From Eucommia ulmoides (lineage: Eukaryota; Streptophyta; Magnoliopsida; Garryales; Eucommiaceae), in the NCBI GenBank assembly GCA_016647705.1, contig CM028338.1:16008077-16072076 (forward strand): DNA of 64,000 bases, written 5' to 3'. Below the pieces are notes generated by a model. That model was given only the letters and a program-made list of their open reading frames with translations. It made no database searches and was not told the origin of the DNA. Positions 36,301 through 49,462 of the stretch are shown here, in pieces; positions within the stretch are counted from its first letter, which is position 1; every line of letters begins with the position of its first letter. Made by a program: the position numbers and the translations under genes.

Positions 36301-39300
36301 ACCTTCTGAGCGAAAAGACCCCAAACGGCCCAAAAAGACCAAGTTTGTGTAGAAAATTTAACTGGATCTGTTTCGGATGAAAAATATCACTTTTTTTATG
36401 TGGAATTGCTTACGGAGCAAAAATAAGCCCAAAAGGCAAAAAAAGACCAAGTTTGACCAGAAAATCAATTGCGTCCGTTTTGGAAGAAAAACACCATTTT
36501 TTTGGGTGGAAACGGCATTATGAGAAAAACGCCACCAAAAGGCTAAAAAACACCAAGTTCAATTAGAAAATTCAATTGTGTCCATTTTGCATGAAAAACA
36601 CCACCTTTCAGGGTTGAAACCACCGTCTGAGTGAAATGCCCGCAAAAGGCCCGAAAAATCCAAGTTTGACCTGAAAATCAATTGTGTCCGTTTTGGACGA
36701 AAAACACCACTTTTTTTGTTTGGGAACCACCTTCTGAGAAAAACACCCCCAGATGGCCCGAAAAGACTAAGTTTGAGTAGAAGAAACAATTACGTCCATT
36801 TTGGACGAAAAACACCACCTTTTATGGTGGAAACGACCTTCTGAGCAAAACACCCCTAAATGGCCCGAAAAGACCAAGTTTGAGTGGAAATAATAATTGT
36901 ATCTATTTTTGACGAAAAACACCATTTTTTGGGTGGAAACGACATTCTGAGCAAAACACCACCAAAAGGCCAAAAAACGCCAAGTTCGAGTAGAAAAACC
37001 AATTGTGTCCGTTTTGGATGAAAAACACCACCTTTCAGGTTGAAACGACCTTCTAAGCGAAACACCCTGAAAAGGCCCGAAAAGTCGAAGTTTGACCAAA
37101 AAATCAATTGTGTCCGTTTTAGACGAAAAACACCACTTTCTTTGTTGGGAACCACATTCTGAAAAAAAAAAAAAAAAAAAAAAAAAAAACACCCCCAAAT
37201 GGCCCAGAAAGACCAAGTTTGAGTAGAAAAAACAAATTTGTCCATTTTTGGACGAAAAACACCACCTTTTGAGGTGGAAACGACCTTTGGAGCAAAATAC
37301 CCCCAAATGGCCTGAAAAGTCCAAGTTTGAGTGGAAAAAACAGTTGTGTCTATTTTTGACGAAAAACACCACTTTTTTGGGTAGAAACGACATTCTGAGC
37401 AAAATGCCACCAAAAGGCCCAAAAACATCAAGTTCAAGCAGAAAAACCAATTGTGTCCGTTTTGGACGAAAAACACCACCTTTCAGGGTTGAAATGACCT
37501 TCTAAGTGAAATGCCCCCAAAAGCCCCTGAAAAGTCCAAGTTTGACCTGAAAATCAATTGTCTCCGTTTTGGATAAAAAAAAAACACCACTCTCTTTGCT
37601 AGGAACCACCTTCTTAGAAAAACACCCCCAAATGGCCCAAAAAGACCAAGTTTGAGTGGAAAAAACAACTATCTGTTTCGGATGAAAAATGCCACTTTTT
37701 AGGAAGGAAACGACCTTCTAACCAAAACGCCCCCAAAAGGCAAAAAAAGACCAAGTTTGTGTAGAAAATTTAATTGGGTCTGTTTCGGACCAAAGATACC
37801 ATTTTTTTTTTACGTGGAATGGCTTACAAAGCAAGAACAAGTCTAAAATGCAAAAAAAGACCAAGTTTGACTGAAAAATAAATTGCGTATGTTTTGGATG
37901 AAAAACACCGCCTTTAGGGTGGAAACGACCTTTTGAGCGAAACACCCCCAAAACTCCCGAAAAATCCAAGTTTGACCTGAAAATCAACTTTGTCCCTTTT
38001 GGATGAAAAATGCCACCTTTTAGGAAGGAAATGACCTTCTGACCAAAACGCCACCAAAAGGCCAAAAAAGACCAAGTTTGGGTAGAAAATTTAACTAGGT
38101 CAGTTTCGGATCAAAAATACCATTTTTTTATGTGGGACGAATTACGGAACAAAAACAAGCCCAAAAGGCAAAAAATGACCAAGTTTTACCAGAAAATCAA
38201 TTACGTACATTTTGGACGAAAAACACCACCTTTTTGGGTGGAAACAGCATTCTGAGCAAAACGCCACTAAAAGGCCCAAAAACACCAAGTTTGAGTAGAT
38301 AAATCAATTGTATCCGTTTTGGATGAAAAACACCACCTTTCAGGGTTGAAACGACCTTCTGAGCGAAATGCCCCCAAAAGGCCCAAAAAGTCCAAGTTTG
38401 ACCTGAAAATCAATTGTGTCCGTTTTGGACGAAAAACACCACTATCTTGGTTGGGAACCACCTTCTGAGAAAAACACCCCCAAATGGCCCAAAAAGACCA
38501 AGTTTGAGTAGAAAAAACAATTGTGTCCGTTTTGGACAAAAAGCTCCACCTTTTAGGGTGGAAATGACCTTTTGAGCGAAACACCCTCAAAACTCCCAAA
38601 AAGACCAAGTTTGAGTGGAAACAACAATTGTGTCCGTTTTGGACGAAACACACCAACTTTTTGGGTGGAAATGACCTTCTGAGTGAAACACCCACAAAAC
38701 TCCCTAAAAGTCCAAGTTTTACCTGAAAATCAACTTTGACCCTTTTGGACGAAAAAACACCACCTTTTAGGAAGGAAACGTCTTTCTGAGCAAAATGCCA
38801 CCAAAAGGCCCAAAAACACCAAGTTCGAGTAGAAAAATCAATTTTATCCGTTTTGGAGGAAAAACACCATTTTTCAGGGTTGAAACAACCTTCTAAGCGA
38901 AATACCCCCAAAAGGCCAGAAAAGTTCAAGTTATACCTGAAAATCAATTGTGTCCGTTTTGGACGAAAAACACCACTTTTTTGGTTGGGAACCACCTTCT
39001 GAGAAAAACACCCCTAGATGGTCGAAAAATACCAAGTTTGAGTAGAAAAAACAATTGTGTCCATTTTGGACCAAAAACACCACATTTTAGGGTGGAAACG
39101 ACCTTCTGAGTGAAACACCCCCAAAACTCCCGAAAAGTCCAAGTTTGACCTGAAAATCAACTTTGTCCCTTTCGAACGAAAAAATCACTTTTTAGGAAGG
39201 AAACGACATTTTGACCAAAACGCCCCCAAAAGGCAAACAAGGACTAAGTTTCTTTAGAAAATTTAACTGGGTCTATTTCGGACCAAAAATATAATTTTTT

Positions 39301-39404
39301 TTATGTGGAATGGGTTATGGAGCAAGAACAAGCTCAAAAGGCAAAAAAAGACCAAGTTTGACCGGAAAATCAATTGCGTACGTTTTGGATGAAAAATACC
39401 ACCT

Positions 39405-40450
39405 TTTAGGGTGGAAACGACATTCTGAGGAAAACGCCACCAAAAGGCCCAAAATACACCAAGTTCGAGTAGAAAAATCAATTGTATCCGTTTTCGATGA
39501 AAAAAATCACCTTTCAGGGTTGAAACAACCTTCTGAGCGAAACGCACCCAAAAAGCCCGAAAAGTCCAAGTTTAACCTGAAAATCAATTGTCTCCGTTTT
39601 CGACCAAAAATACCACTTTTTTGGTTGGGAACCACCTTCAGAGAAAACACCCCCCAGATGTCCCAAAAAGACCAAGTTTGAGTAGAAAAAACAATTGTGA
39701 CAGTTTTGGACGAAAAACACCACCTTTTAGGGTGGAAATGACCTTCTGAGTTAAACACCCCCAAAACTCCCGAAAAGTCCAAGTTTGACCATAAAATCAA
39801 CTTTGTCCCTTTTTTAAGAAAAATACCACCTTTTAGGAAGGAAACGACCTTCCAAGCAAAACGCCCCCAAAAGGCCCAAAAAGGCCAAGTTTGTGTAGAA
39901 AATTTAACTCGGTCTGTTTCGGACCAAAAATATCATTTTTTTTTATGTGGAACAGCTTACGGAGCAAAAACAAATAGAAAGGCAAAAAAAGACCAAATTT
40001 GACCAGAAAATTAATTGCGTACGTTTTGGACAAAAAACATCACTTGTTTTGGGTGGAAACGACATTCTAAGGAAAACGCCACCAAAAAGCCCCAAAACAC
40101 CAAGTTCAAGTAGAAAAATCAATTTTATCAGTTTTGGAGGAAAAACACCACCTTTCGGGGTGGAAACAACCTTCTGAGCGAAATGCACCCAAAAGGCCCG
40201 AAAAGTCCAAGTTTGACCTGAAAATCAATTGTCTCCATTTTCGACGAAAAACACCACTATCTTGGTTGAGAACCACCTTCTGAGAAAAATACCCCCAAAT
40301 GGGCAAAAAAGACCATGTTTGATGTGGAAAAAACATTTGTGTCCGTTTTGGAGGAAATGCACCCCCTTTTAGGGTGGAAATGACCTTCTGAGCTAAACAC
40401 CCCCAAAACTCCCGAAAAGTCCAGGTTTGACCAGAAAATCAACTTTGTCA
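39405..40450 (+). repeat. Segmental duplication, copy 1 (partner 43365-44400)
   Basis: About ten monomers sharing private variants with the partner: gaggaaaacgccaccaaaag, caaaatacaccaag, ctgagttaaacaccccc, a reduced F monomer (aaaaacaaatagaaaggc) and gaccatgtttgatgtgg followed by ggaggaaatgcacc. The offset is 3966 bp. The match is visibly closer than between other same-type monomers. Confidence 0.82.
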
Positions 40451-41999
40451 TTTTTTGAAGAAAAATACCACCTTTTAGGAAGGAAACGACCTTCTGCCCA
40501 AAACACCCCCAAAAGGCGAAAAATACCACTTTTTTTTATGTGAAACGGCTTACAGAGCAAAAACAATACAAAAGGCAAAAAGACCAAGTTTAACCAGAAA
40601 ATCAATTGCGTACGTTTTGGACAAAAAATACCATTTTTTCGGGTGGAAACGACATTCTGAGCAAAACTCCACCAAAAGGCCCAAAAACATCAAGTTCGAT
40701 TAGAGAATTCAATTTTATCCATTTTAGACGAAAAACACCACCTTTCAGGGTTGAAATGACATTCGGAGCGAAACGCCACCAAAAGGCCCGAAAAATCCAA
40801 GTTTGACCTAAAAATCAATTGTGTCCGTTTCGGATGAAAAAAACCACTTTCTTTGCTGGGAACCACCTTCTAAGAAAAACACCCCTAAATCGCCCAAAAA
40901 GACCAAGTTTGAGTGGGAAAAACAATTGTGCCCATTTAGACGAAAAACACCGCCATTTAGGGTGGAAACGACCTTCTAAGCGAAACACCCCCAAAACTCC
41001 CAAAAAGTCCAAGTTTGTCTTGAAAATCAACTTTGTCCCTTTTGGACGCAAAATGCCACCTTTTAGGAAGGAAACGACCTTCCGACCAAAATACCCCAAA
41101 AAGGCCAAAAAAGACTAAGTTTGTGTAGAAAATTTAACTAGGTCAGTTTCAGACCAAAAGGCCAAGTTTGACAAGCTCAAAAGGCAAAAAAAGACCAAGT
41201 TTGACCAGAAAAATCAATTGCGTCCGTTTTGGACGAAAAACACTATTGTTTTGGGCGAAAACGACATTCTGAGCAAAACGCCACCAAAAGGCCCAAAAAA
41301 CACCAAGTTCGAGTAGAAAAATTAATTGTATCCATTTTTGACAAAAAAAAAATCACTTGTCAGGGTTGAAACAACCTTCTGAGCGAACGCACCCAAAAGG
41401 CCCGAAAAGTCCAAGTTTGACCTAAAAATTAATTGTGTCCATTTTGAAACGGAAAACACCACATTTTAGGACGGAAACGACCTTCTGAACAAAACACCAG
41501 CAACAGGTCCAAAAAGACAAAGGTTGTGTAGAAAATTTGACTGAGTGCGATTCGGACTAAAAATACCAACTTGTTTTTATGCGGAACGGCTTACGGAGGA
41601 AAAACAATCCCAAAAGGCAAAAAAATACCAAGTTGGACCAGAAAATCAATTGCGTCCGTTTTGGACGAAAAACACCACTTTTTTTTGTGGAAACGACATT
41701 CTGAGAAAAACGCCACCAAAAGGCCCAAAAATACCAAGTTCGTGTAGAAAAATCCATTGTATCCGTTTTGGACGAAAAACACCACCTTTTAGGGTGGAAA
41801 CGACCTTCAGAGCAAAACACCCCCAAAAGGCCCAAAAAATCCAAGTTTGACCTGAAAATCAATTGTATCCGTTTTGGACGAAAAACACCACTTTCTTGGT
41901 TGGGAACGATCTTCTGAGAAAAACACCCCCAAATGGCCCAAAAAGACCATGTTTGATATGGAAAAAATAATTGTGTCCGTTTTGGAGGAAAAGCACCCC

Positions 42000-42400
42000 C
42001 TTTTAGGGTGAAAACGACCTTCTGAGCGAAACACTCCCAAAACTCCTGAAAATTTCAAGTTTGACCAGGAAATCAATTGCACCCGTTTTGGACGAAAAAC
42101 ACCATTTTTTTTTTGGGAGGAAACGACTTTTCGGAGCAAAACCGCCACCAAAAGGCCCAAAACACCAAGTTTGTGTAGAAAATTTAACTGGGTCTAATTC
42201 GGACGAAAAATACCATTTCTTTTATTTGGAACGGTATACGAAGCAAAAACAAGCCCAAAAGGCAAAAAAAGACCAAGTTTAACCAGAAAATCAATTGCGT
42301 ACGTTTTGGATAAAAAACACCACCTTTTTGGGTGGAAACGACATTCTAAGCAAAACGCCACCAAAAGGCCCAAAAACACCAAGTTCGAGTAGAAAAATCA
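42000..42400 (+). repeat. Duplicated satellite segment (partner about 44340-44740)
   Basis: Shares with the partner the words cgacttttcggagcaaa/cgacttttcgaagcaaa, accgccaccaaaaggcc and the F variant tatttggaacgg with a tatacg or catacg word. These are rare elsewhere in the array. The offset is about 2.34 kb, so the region 39.4-44.7 kb contains at least two nested duplications. Confidence 0.7.
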
Positions 42401-43364
42401 ATTGTGTCCTATTTAGACGAAAAACACCACCTTTAGGGTGGAAACGACCTTCTGAGTGAAACCTCCCAAAATTCCCGAAAAGTCCAAGTTTGACCTGAAA
42501 ATTAACTTTATCCCTTTTGGACGAAAAATACCACTTTTTAGGAAGGAAACGACCTTCTGATCAAAACTCTCCCAAAAGGCCCAAATTTAACTGGGTCTAA
42601 TTCAGACAAAAAATACCATTTTTTTTATTTGGAACGGCATACGGAGCAAAAACAAGCCCAAAAGGCAAAAAAAAACCAAGTTTGACTAGAAAATCAATTG
42701 CGCACGTTTTGGATGAAAAACACCACTATTTTTGGTGGAAATGACATTCTGAGCAAAACCCACCAATTGGCCCAAAAACACCAAGTTCAAGTAGAAAAAT
42801 CAATTGTGCCTATTTTGGACGAAAAACACCACGTTTTAGGGTTGAAATGACCTTCTGACCGAAAGACCCCAAAATTTCGGAAAACTCCAAGTTTGACCTG
42901 AAAATTAACGATGTCCCTTTTGAACAAAAAATGCCACCTTTTAGGAAGAAAACGACCTTTTCAGCAAAACACGCCTAAAAGGCCCAAAAAGACCAAATTT
43001 TGTGTAGAAAATTTAACTGGGTCTGTCTCGGACAAAAAATACCACTTTTTTTATGTGGAATTGCTTACGGAGCAAAAACAAGCCCAAAAGGCAAAAAAAG
43101 ACCAAGTTTGACCAGAAAATCAATTGCGTCCATTTTTAACGAAAATAATCATTTTTTTTGGGAGGAAACGACATTCTGAGCAAACTGCCACCAAAAGGCC
43201 CAAAAACACAAAGTTTGTGTAGAAAATTTAATTGGGTCTAATTGGGATGAAAAATACTATTTTTTTTTATGTGGAACGACATACGGAGCAAAAACAAGCT
43301 TAAAAGGCAAAAAAAGACCAAGTTTGACCAGAAAATCAATTGCGTACGTTTTGGACGAAAAACA

Positions 43365-44400
43365 CCATTTTTTTGGGTAGAAACGACATTCTGAGGAAAA
43401 CGCCACCAAAAGGCCCAAAATACACCAAGTTCGAGTAGAAAAATCAATTGTATCCGTTTTCGACGAAAAAAATCACCTTTCAGGGTTGAAACAACCTTCT
43501 GAGCAAAACGCACCAAAAAGGCCCGAAAAGTCCAAGTTTGACCTGAAAATTAATTGTCTCCGTTTTCGACGAAAAACACCACTTTTTTGGTTGGGAACCA
43601 CCTTCAGAGAAAAACACCCCCAGATGTCCCAAAAAGACCAAGTTTGAGTAGAAAAAACAATTGTGACCGTTTTGGACGAAAAAAACACCACCTTTTAGGG
43701 TGGAAATGACCTTCTGAGTTAAACACCCCCAAAACTCCCGAAAAGTCCAAGTTTGACCAGAAAATCAACTTTGTCCCTTTTTAAGAAAAATACCACCTTC
43801 TAGGAAGGAAACGACCTTCCAAGCAAAACGCCCCCAAAAGGCCCAAAAAGGCCAAGTTTGTGTAGAAAATTTAACTCAGTCTGTTTCGGACAAAAAATAC
43901 CATTTTTTTTATGTGGAACGACTTACGGAGCAAAAACAAATAGAAAGGCAAAAAAAGACCAAATTTGACCAGAAAATTAATTGCGTACGTTTTGGACAAA
44001 AAATATCACTTTTTTTGGGTAGAAACGAGATTCTAAGCAAAACGCCACCAAAAAGCCCCAAAACACCAAGTTCGAGTAGAAAAATCAATTTTATTAGTTT
44101 TGGAGGAAAAAACCACCTTTCGGGGTGGAAACGACCTTATGAGCGAAACGCCCCCAAAAGCCCCGAAAAGTCCAAGTTTGACCTGAAAATCAATTTTGTC
44201 CGTTTTGGACGAAAAACACCACTATCTTCATTAAGAACCACCTTCTGAGAAAAATACCCCCAAATAGACAAAAAAGACCATGTTTGATGTGGAAAAAACA
44301 ATTGTGCCCATTTTGGAGGAAATGCACCTCCTTTTAGGGTGGAAACGACCTTCTGAGCAAAACACTCCCAAAGCTCCCAAAAATTTCAAGTTTGACTAGA
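43365..44400 (+). repeat. Segmental duplication, copy 2 (partner 39405-40450)
   Basis: Copy at an offset of 3966 bp, with the same order of private monomer variants. It runs on into the segment shared with 42000-42400. Confidence 0.82.
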
Positions 44401-45450
44401 AATCAATTGCGTCCGTTTTGGATGAAAGACACCATTTGTTTTCCGAAGAAAACGACTTTTCGAAGCAAACCGCCACCAAAAGGCCCCAAAACACCAAATT
44501 TGTGTAGAAAATTTAACTAGGTCTAATTTGAACGAAAAATACCATTTTTTTATTTGGAATGGCATACGGAGCAAAACCAAGCCCAAAAGGCAAAAATAGA
44601 CCAAGTTTGACCAAAAAATCAACTGTGTATGTTTTCGATAAAAAAAAAAAACACCACTTTTTTGGGTGGAAACAACATTCTGAGCAAAACGCCACCAAAA
44701 GGCCCAAAAACACCAAGTTCGAGTAGAAAAATAAATTCTATCCATTTTGGACTAAAAACACCATCTTTTAGGGTTGAAATGATCTTCTGTGCGAAATGCC
44801 CCCAAAAGGCCTCGAAAAGTCCAAGTTTGACCTTAAAATCAATTGTGTCCGTTTTGGACGAAAAACACTAATTTCTTAGGTGGAAACGACCTTCTGAGCA
44901 AAACACTCCCAAATGGCCCAAAAAGACCAAGTTTGATTTGAAAAATCAATTGTGTCTGTTTTTTACGAAAAACAATCCCTTTTAGGGAAGAAACGATCTT
45001 TTGAGCAAAATATCACCAAACGACACAAAAAGAAGTGGTTTGACAAGAAAATTTAACTGTCTCCGTTTCAGACGAAAAATATTACTTTTTTTTGTGGAAA
45101 CGGCTTACAGAGAAAAAGAACCCAAAAAGCAAAAACAGACAAAGTTTGACCAAAAAATTATTTGCGTCCGTTTTGGAAGAAAAAAAATCACTCTTTTGGG
45201 TGGAAACGACATTCTATGAAAAATGCCACCAAAAGTCCCAAAAACACCAAGTTTGAATAGAAAAATCAACAGTATCTATTTTGGACGAAAAACACCACCT
45301 TTTAGGGTGAAAACGACCTTTTTAGCGAAACGCCCCCAAAAGGCCCAAAACATCCAAGTTTGACCTGAAAATTAATTGTGTCCGTTTTGGACAAAAAATA
45401 CCACTTTCTTAGGTGAAAACAACGTTTTAGGGCGGAAAGGATCTTCGGAG

Positions 45451-48400
45451 AAAAACATCACTAAACACCCCAGAAAGACCAAGTTTGATAAGAAAATTTA
45501 ACTGTTTCCGTTTTAGACAAAAAATACCACTTTTTGGGTGGATTCGGCTTACTGAGCAAAACAACCCCAAAAGGCCAAAACAGACTAAGGTTGACCAGAA
45601 AATAAATTGCGTCCATTTTGGACAAAAAATACCTCTTTTTTGGGTGGAAACGAAATTTTAAGGAAAACGCCACCAAAAGTCCCAAAAACACCAAGTTTGT
45701 GTAGAAAAATCAATTGTACCCGTTTTGGACAAAAAACACCACCTTTTAGGGTTGAAACGATCTTCTGTGCGAAATGCCCCAAAAAGGCTCGAAAAGTCTA
45801 AGGTTGACCTGAAAATCAATTGTGTCCGTTTTAAACAAAAAAAAACCCAACTTTTTTAGGTGGAAACGACCTGTTGAGCAAAACACCCCCAAATGGCCGA
45901 AAAATACCAAGTTTGAGTAGAAAAATCAATTGCGTTCGTTTTTTACGAAAAACATCCCCCTTTTAGGGAGGAAGCGATCTTCTGAGCAAAACATCACCGA
46001 ACAACCAAGAAAGACCAAGTTTGACAAGAAAATTTAACAGTGTCCTTTTCAGACAAAAAATACCACTTTTTTTTTGGGAAAACGGCTTACTGAGCAAAAG
46101 AACCCAAAAGGCCGAAACAGAGCAAGTTTGACTAGAAAATCAATTGCATCCATTTTGGACGAAAAGCACAAGTTTTTTGGGTGGAAATGACATTCTTAGA
46201 AGAATGTCACGAAAAGGCACAAAAACACCAAGTTTGAGTAGAAAAATCAATTGTTTCTATTTTGGACGAAAAACACCACCTTTTAGGGTGTAAATGACCT
46301 TCTTAGCGAAACGCCCCCAAAAAGCCCAAAACGTCCGAGTTTGACCTAAAAATTAATTGTGTCTGTTTTGGACCAAAAATACCACTTTCTTAGGTGGAAA
46401 CAACCTTCTGAGGGAAGCACCCCCAAATGGCCCGAAAAGACCAAGTTTGAGTACAAAAATCAATTGTTTCCGTTTTTTACGAAAAAACATTCCCCTTTTA
46501 CGGCGGAAACGATCTTCGTAGAAAGACATCACCAAATGACCCAAAAAAACCAAATTTGACAAGAAAATTTCAATGTGTCTGTGTCAGACAAAAAATACAA
46601 CTTTTTCTGTCGAAAACGGCTTACTAAGCAAAAGAACCCAAAAGGCCAAAACAGACTAAGTTCGACAAGAAAATCAATTGCATCCTTTTTGGATGAAAAA
46701 AGCCTCTCTTTTTTGGTGGAAACGACATTCTAAGAAAAATACCACCAAAAGGCCCCAAAACACCAAGTTTGAATACAAAAATCAATGGTATCCGTCGAAA
46801 AACACCACCTTTTAAGGTGGAAATGACTTTTTTGGCGAAACGCCCCCAAAATGCCCAAAACGTCCAATTTTGACCTAAAAATTAATTGGTTCCATTTTGA
46901 ACCAAAAATTCCACTTTCTTAGGTGGAAACAACCTTCTGAGTAAAATACCCCTAAATGGCCCAAAAAGACCAAGTTTGAGTAGAAAAATCAATTGCTTCT
47001 GTTTTTTACAAAAAAATCCCCCTTTTAGGGCAAAAACGATCTTCAGAGAAAAACATCACCAAACAGCCCAAAAAGACCAAGTTTGACAAAAAAAAAAATG
47101 TGTCTATTTCAGACCAAAAATACCATTTTTTGGGTGGAAATGGCTTACTGAGCAAAACTACCCCAAAAGGCCAAAACAGACTAAGTTTGACCAGAAAATC
47201 AATTGCGTCTGTTTTGGACGAAAAATACCATTTTTTGGGTGGAAATGACATTCTATAGAAAAATCAATTGTATTCATTTTGGACAAAAAACACCACCTTT
47301 TAGGGTTTAAACGACCTTCTGTGTGAAATGCCCCCAAAAGGCCGAAAAATCTAGGTTTGACCTGAAAATCAATTGTGTCTATTTTAGACAAAAAAAAACA
47401 CCAATTTCTTAGGTGAAAACGACATTCTGAGCAAAACACCCTTGAAATGGCCCAAATAGATTAGGAAGGAAATGACCTTCTGAGCAAAACGCCCCTAAGA
47501 GTCCCAAAAAGACCAAGTTTTTGTAGAAAATTTTAACTAGGTCTGTTTTAGACTCAAAATACCACTTTATTTTGTGGAAAAGGCCAAAATAGACAAAGTT
47601 TGACCAGAAAATCAATTGCATCCGTTTTAGACGAAAAACACCATTTTTTTTGTGGAAACGACATTCTAAGCAAAACACCACCAAAAGGCCGAAAAACACC
47701 AGGTTTGAGTATAAAAATCAAATGTAGCCATTTTGAATGAAAAACACCACCTTTCAGGGTTAAAACGACCTTCTGAGCGAAATGCCCCCAAAAGGCCTGA
47801 AAAATCCAAGTTTGACCTAAAAATCAATTGTGTCCGTTTTGGACGAAAAATACCACTTTCTTCGGTGGGAAAGACCTTCTGAGCAAAATACCCCCAAATG
47901 GCCCAAAAAGACCAAGTTTGAATAGAAAAATCAATGGTGTCTGTTTTTTACGAAAACACCCTCCGTTTTAGGAAGGAAACGATCTTCTGAGCAAAATATC
48001 ACCAAACGACCCAACAAGACCAAGCTTGACAAGAAAATTTAACTGTGTCCATTTCAGATGAAAAATACCATTTTTTTTTTTGTGGAAACAGCTTATTGAG
48101 CAAAACAACACCAAAAGGCCAAAACAGACGAAGTTTGACTAGAAAATCAATTGCGTTCGTTTTGGACGGAAAAACACTATTTTTTTGGGTGAAAACGACA
48201 TTCTAAGCAAAACGCCACCAAAAGGCTCAAAAACAACAAGTTTGAGTAGAAATGTCAATGGTATCCGTTTTGGACGAAAAATACCACCTTTTAAGGTTAA
48301 AAAGACCTTCTCAGCGAAACGCCCCCAAAAGGCCCGGAAAGTCTAAGTTTGTCTTGAAAATCAATTGTATCCATGTTTTATGAAAAATACCTCCCTTTTA

Positions 48401-48454
48401 GGGAGGAAACAATCTTGTGAGCAAAACATCACCAAACGACCCAAAAAGATCAGG
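45451..48454 (+). repeat. Satellite array, right-type pentameric higher-order repeat (block 6, about 28 monomers)
   Basis: The monomer set changes here. F monomers now read aactgtgtccgtttcagacg with ggcttactgagc, and a new G type (gggaggaaacgatcttctg with catcaccaaacgaccc) replaces D and E. The F landmark lies at 45546, 46084, 46618 and 47142, spacing 524-538 bp, or five monomers. One interval (47142-48090) is longer and contains an E-like and F-like insertion with the chimeric junction near 47450-47470. Confidence 0.88.
48450..48454. repeat. Probable left target duplication of element 2 (degenerate)
   Basis: TCAGG precedes the LTR and CCAAG follows the far LTR at 55369-55373. Only 3 of 5 bases match, but the satellite consensus here is gaccaagtttgac, so CCAAG is the expected original target and the left copy has drifted. 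The two flanks join into one monomer. Confidence 0.6.
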
Positions 48455-48804
48455 TGATGCGAAACTCACTAAGGATTAGTGAGACCTGAAACCAACTTAG
48501 CGTTGATTCACAAGGACCGAACTAAATCGTATTTATACACGAACAGATATGAACACGAAAATACAAAATTTAGAATAGATTACCTTGAACCAACGTTTAT
48601 GAACGAAACGCGAACCAACGGTATACGGAACAATCTTGACTCGATGATTATAACGAATCATGAACCAAAGATATACAATTTGAATGACACAAGAAATTCT
48701 TGATACGTACGGGAAAGTTCTTTGAAGAATTTAAGGGAAAACTCTCACAATTGTATTAATCAAAGTAATGTGTTTTTCCCATGGGATACAACTCTTTTAA
48801 ATAG

Positions 48805-48855
<51 letters not shown>

Positions 48856-49335
48856 AACTAGTGAATAGTGCTCGTGAACAGTGGCAGTGAACAGTCGGCG
48901 GCCACAATATAATATAAAAGAAAAAACCCAGAGGAACAAGGAATCCTAGAGAAATAAGGAAACCCTACTCCTAATCTAAAAAGGAAAGGACTAATTCCTA
49001 ATCTAAAAAGAAAAGATTATTTGGCAATTAAGCCTTACAAATCAACCTAAAAGAATTAAAAGACTAAAAATAAAAAATAAAAGTAAAATAAAATTCGTGG
49101 GTCTCATCCTAGGCCCGTTCAGGTTCACGCTTTAATCCCATTCACTTGTCATGATGAGGTGGACTAGGCCTTGATTGTCCTATGGGCCAAATTGGGTTTG
49201 ACCATTGTAGACTCGACCCAAATCTCTTGAACAAGCCCATTAAGTACTTCTATGAATCTTTTAGCCCTTGCCCTTGTTATTGAGCCACCTGGAATATGTA
49301 ATGGATCTCTTGGTGCAACAGATATATTCTCATTA
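48455..49335 (-). repeat. 3' LTR of element 2 (about 880 bp)
   Basis: Starts TGATGCGAAACTCAC and ends next to a pyrimidine-rich stretch (49336-49348), the polypurine tract on the minus strand. It contains a 47-base A run at 48807-48853 and carries the integrase-tail words (SITRARAKRF, EVLNGLVQE) in its last 170 bp. Confidence 0.85.
48807..48853 (+). repeat. Poly-A run (47 bases) inside the LTR of element 2
   Basis: An uninterrupted A homopolymer after aaatagat. The sister LTRs at 49463 and 54570 have only a few A bases at the same place, so this is a later expansion or an assembly-sensitive site. Confidence 0.9.
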
Positions 49336-49457
49336 TTCCTTCCCTCTTGAAAATGATTTGTCCTCAAATCTTCACCTACACCAAACGGAGATAAGTCAGT
49401 CACATTAAAAGTAGCACTTACATTAAACTCACCTGGAAGGTCTAACTTGTAGGCATT

Positions 49458-49462
49458 GTCAT
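49458..49462. repeat. Left target duplication (GTCAT) of the nested solo LTR
   Basis: GTCAT before and GTTAT (50297-50301) after the solo LTR, one mismatch. Both lie in the internal 3' part of element 2, whose sequence reads on as cattgatccg when the LTR is left out. Confidence 0.82.

Larger units (their letters stand above)
28733..45450 (+). repeat. 107-bp satellite array, block 5, left-type (about 156 monomers)
   Basis: The longest satellite stretch, plus orientation throughout. Types A-F alternate with variable omission, and several monomers are shortened (for example near 36195, 40505, 41145 and 42575). A private F variant (ggaattgctta) recurs at 30604, 31781, 33900, 35395, 36402 and 43057, each time followed by an A variant with ggaagaaaaacacc; five of these six also carry gacattatgag or a close form. 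A 28-base A run interrupts one monomer at 37162-37189. No gene is seen. Confidence 0.92.

Noticed and set aside
48479-48703. Open frame in the LTR of element 2 (MRPETNLALIHKD)
   Set aside because: It runs antisense through the LTR and is not conserved in the sister LTRs at 49463 and 54570.
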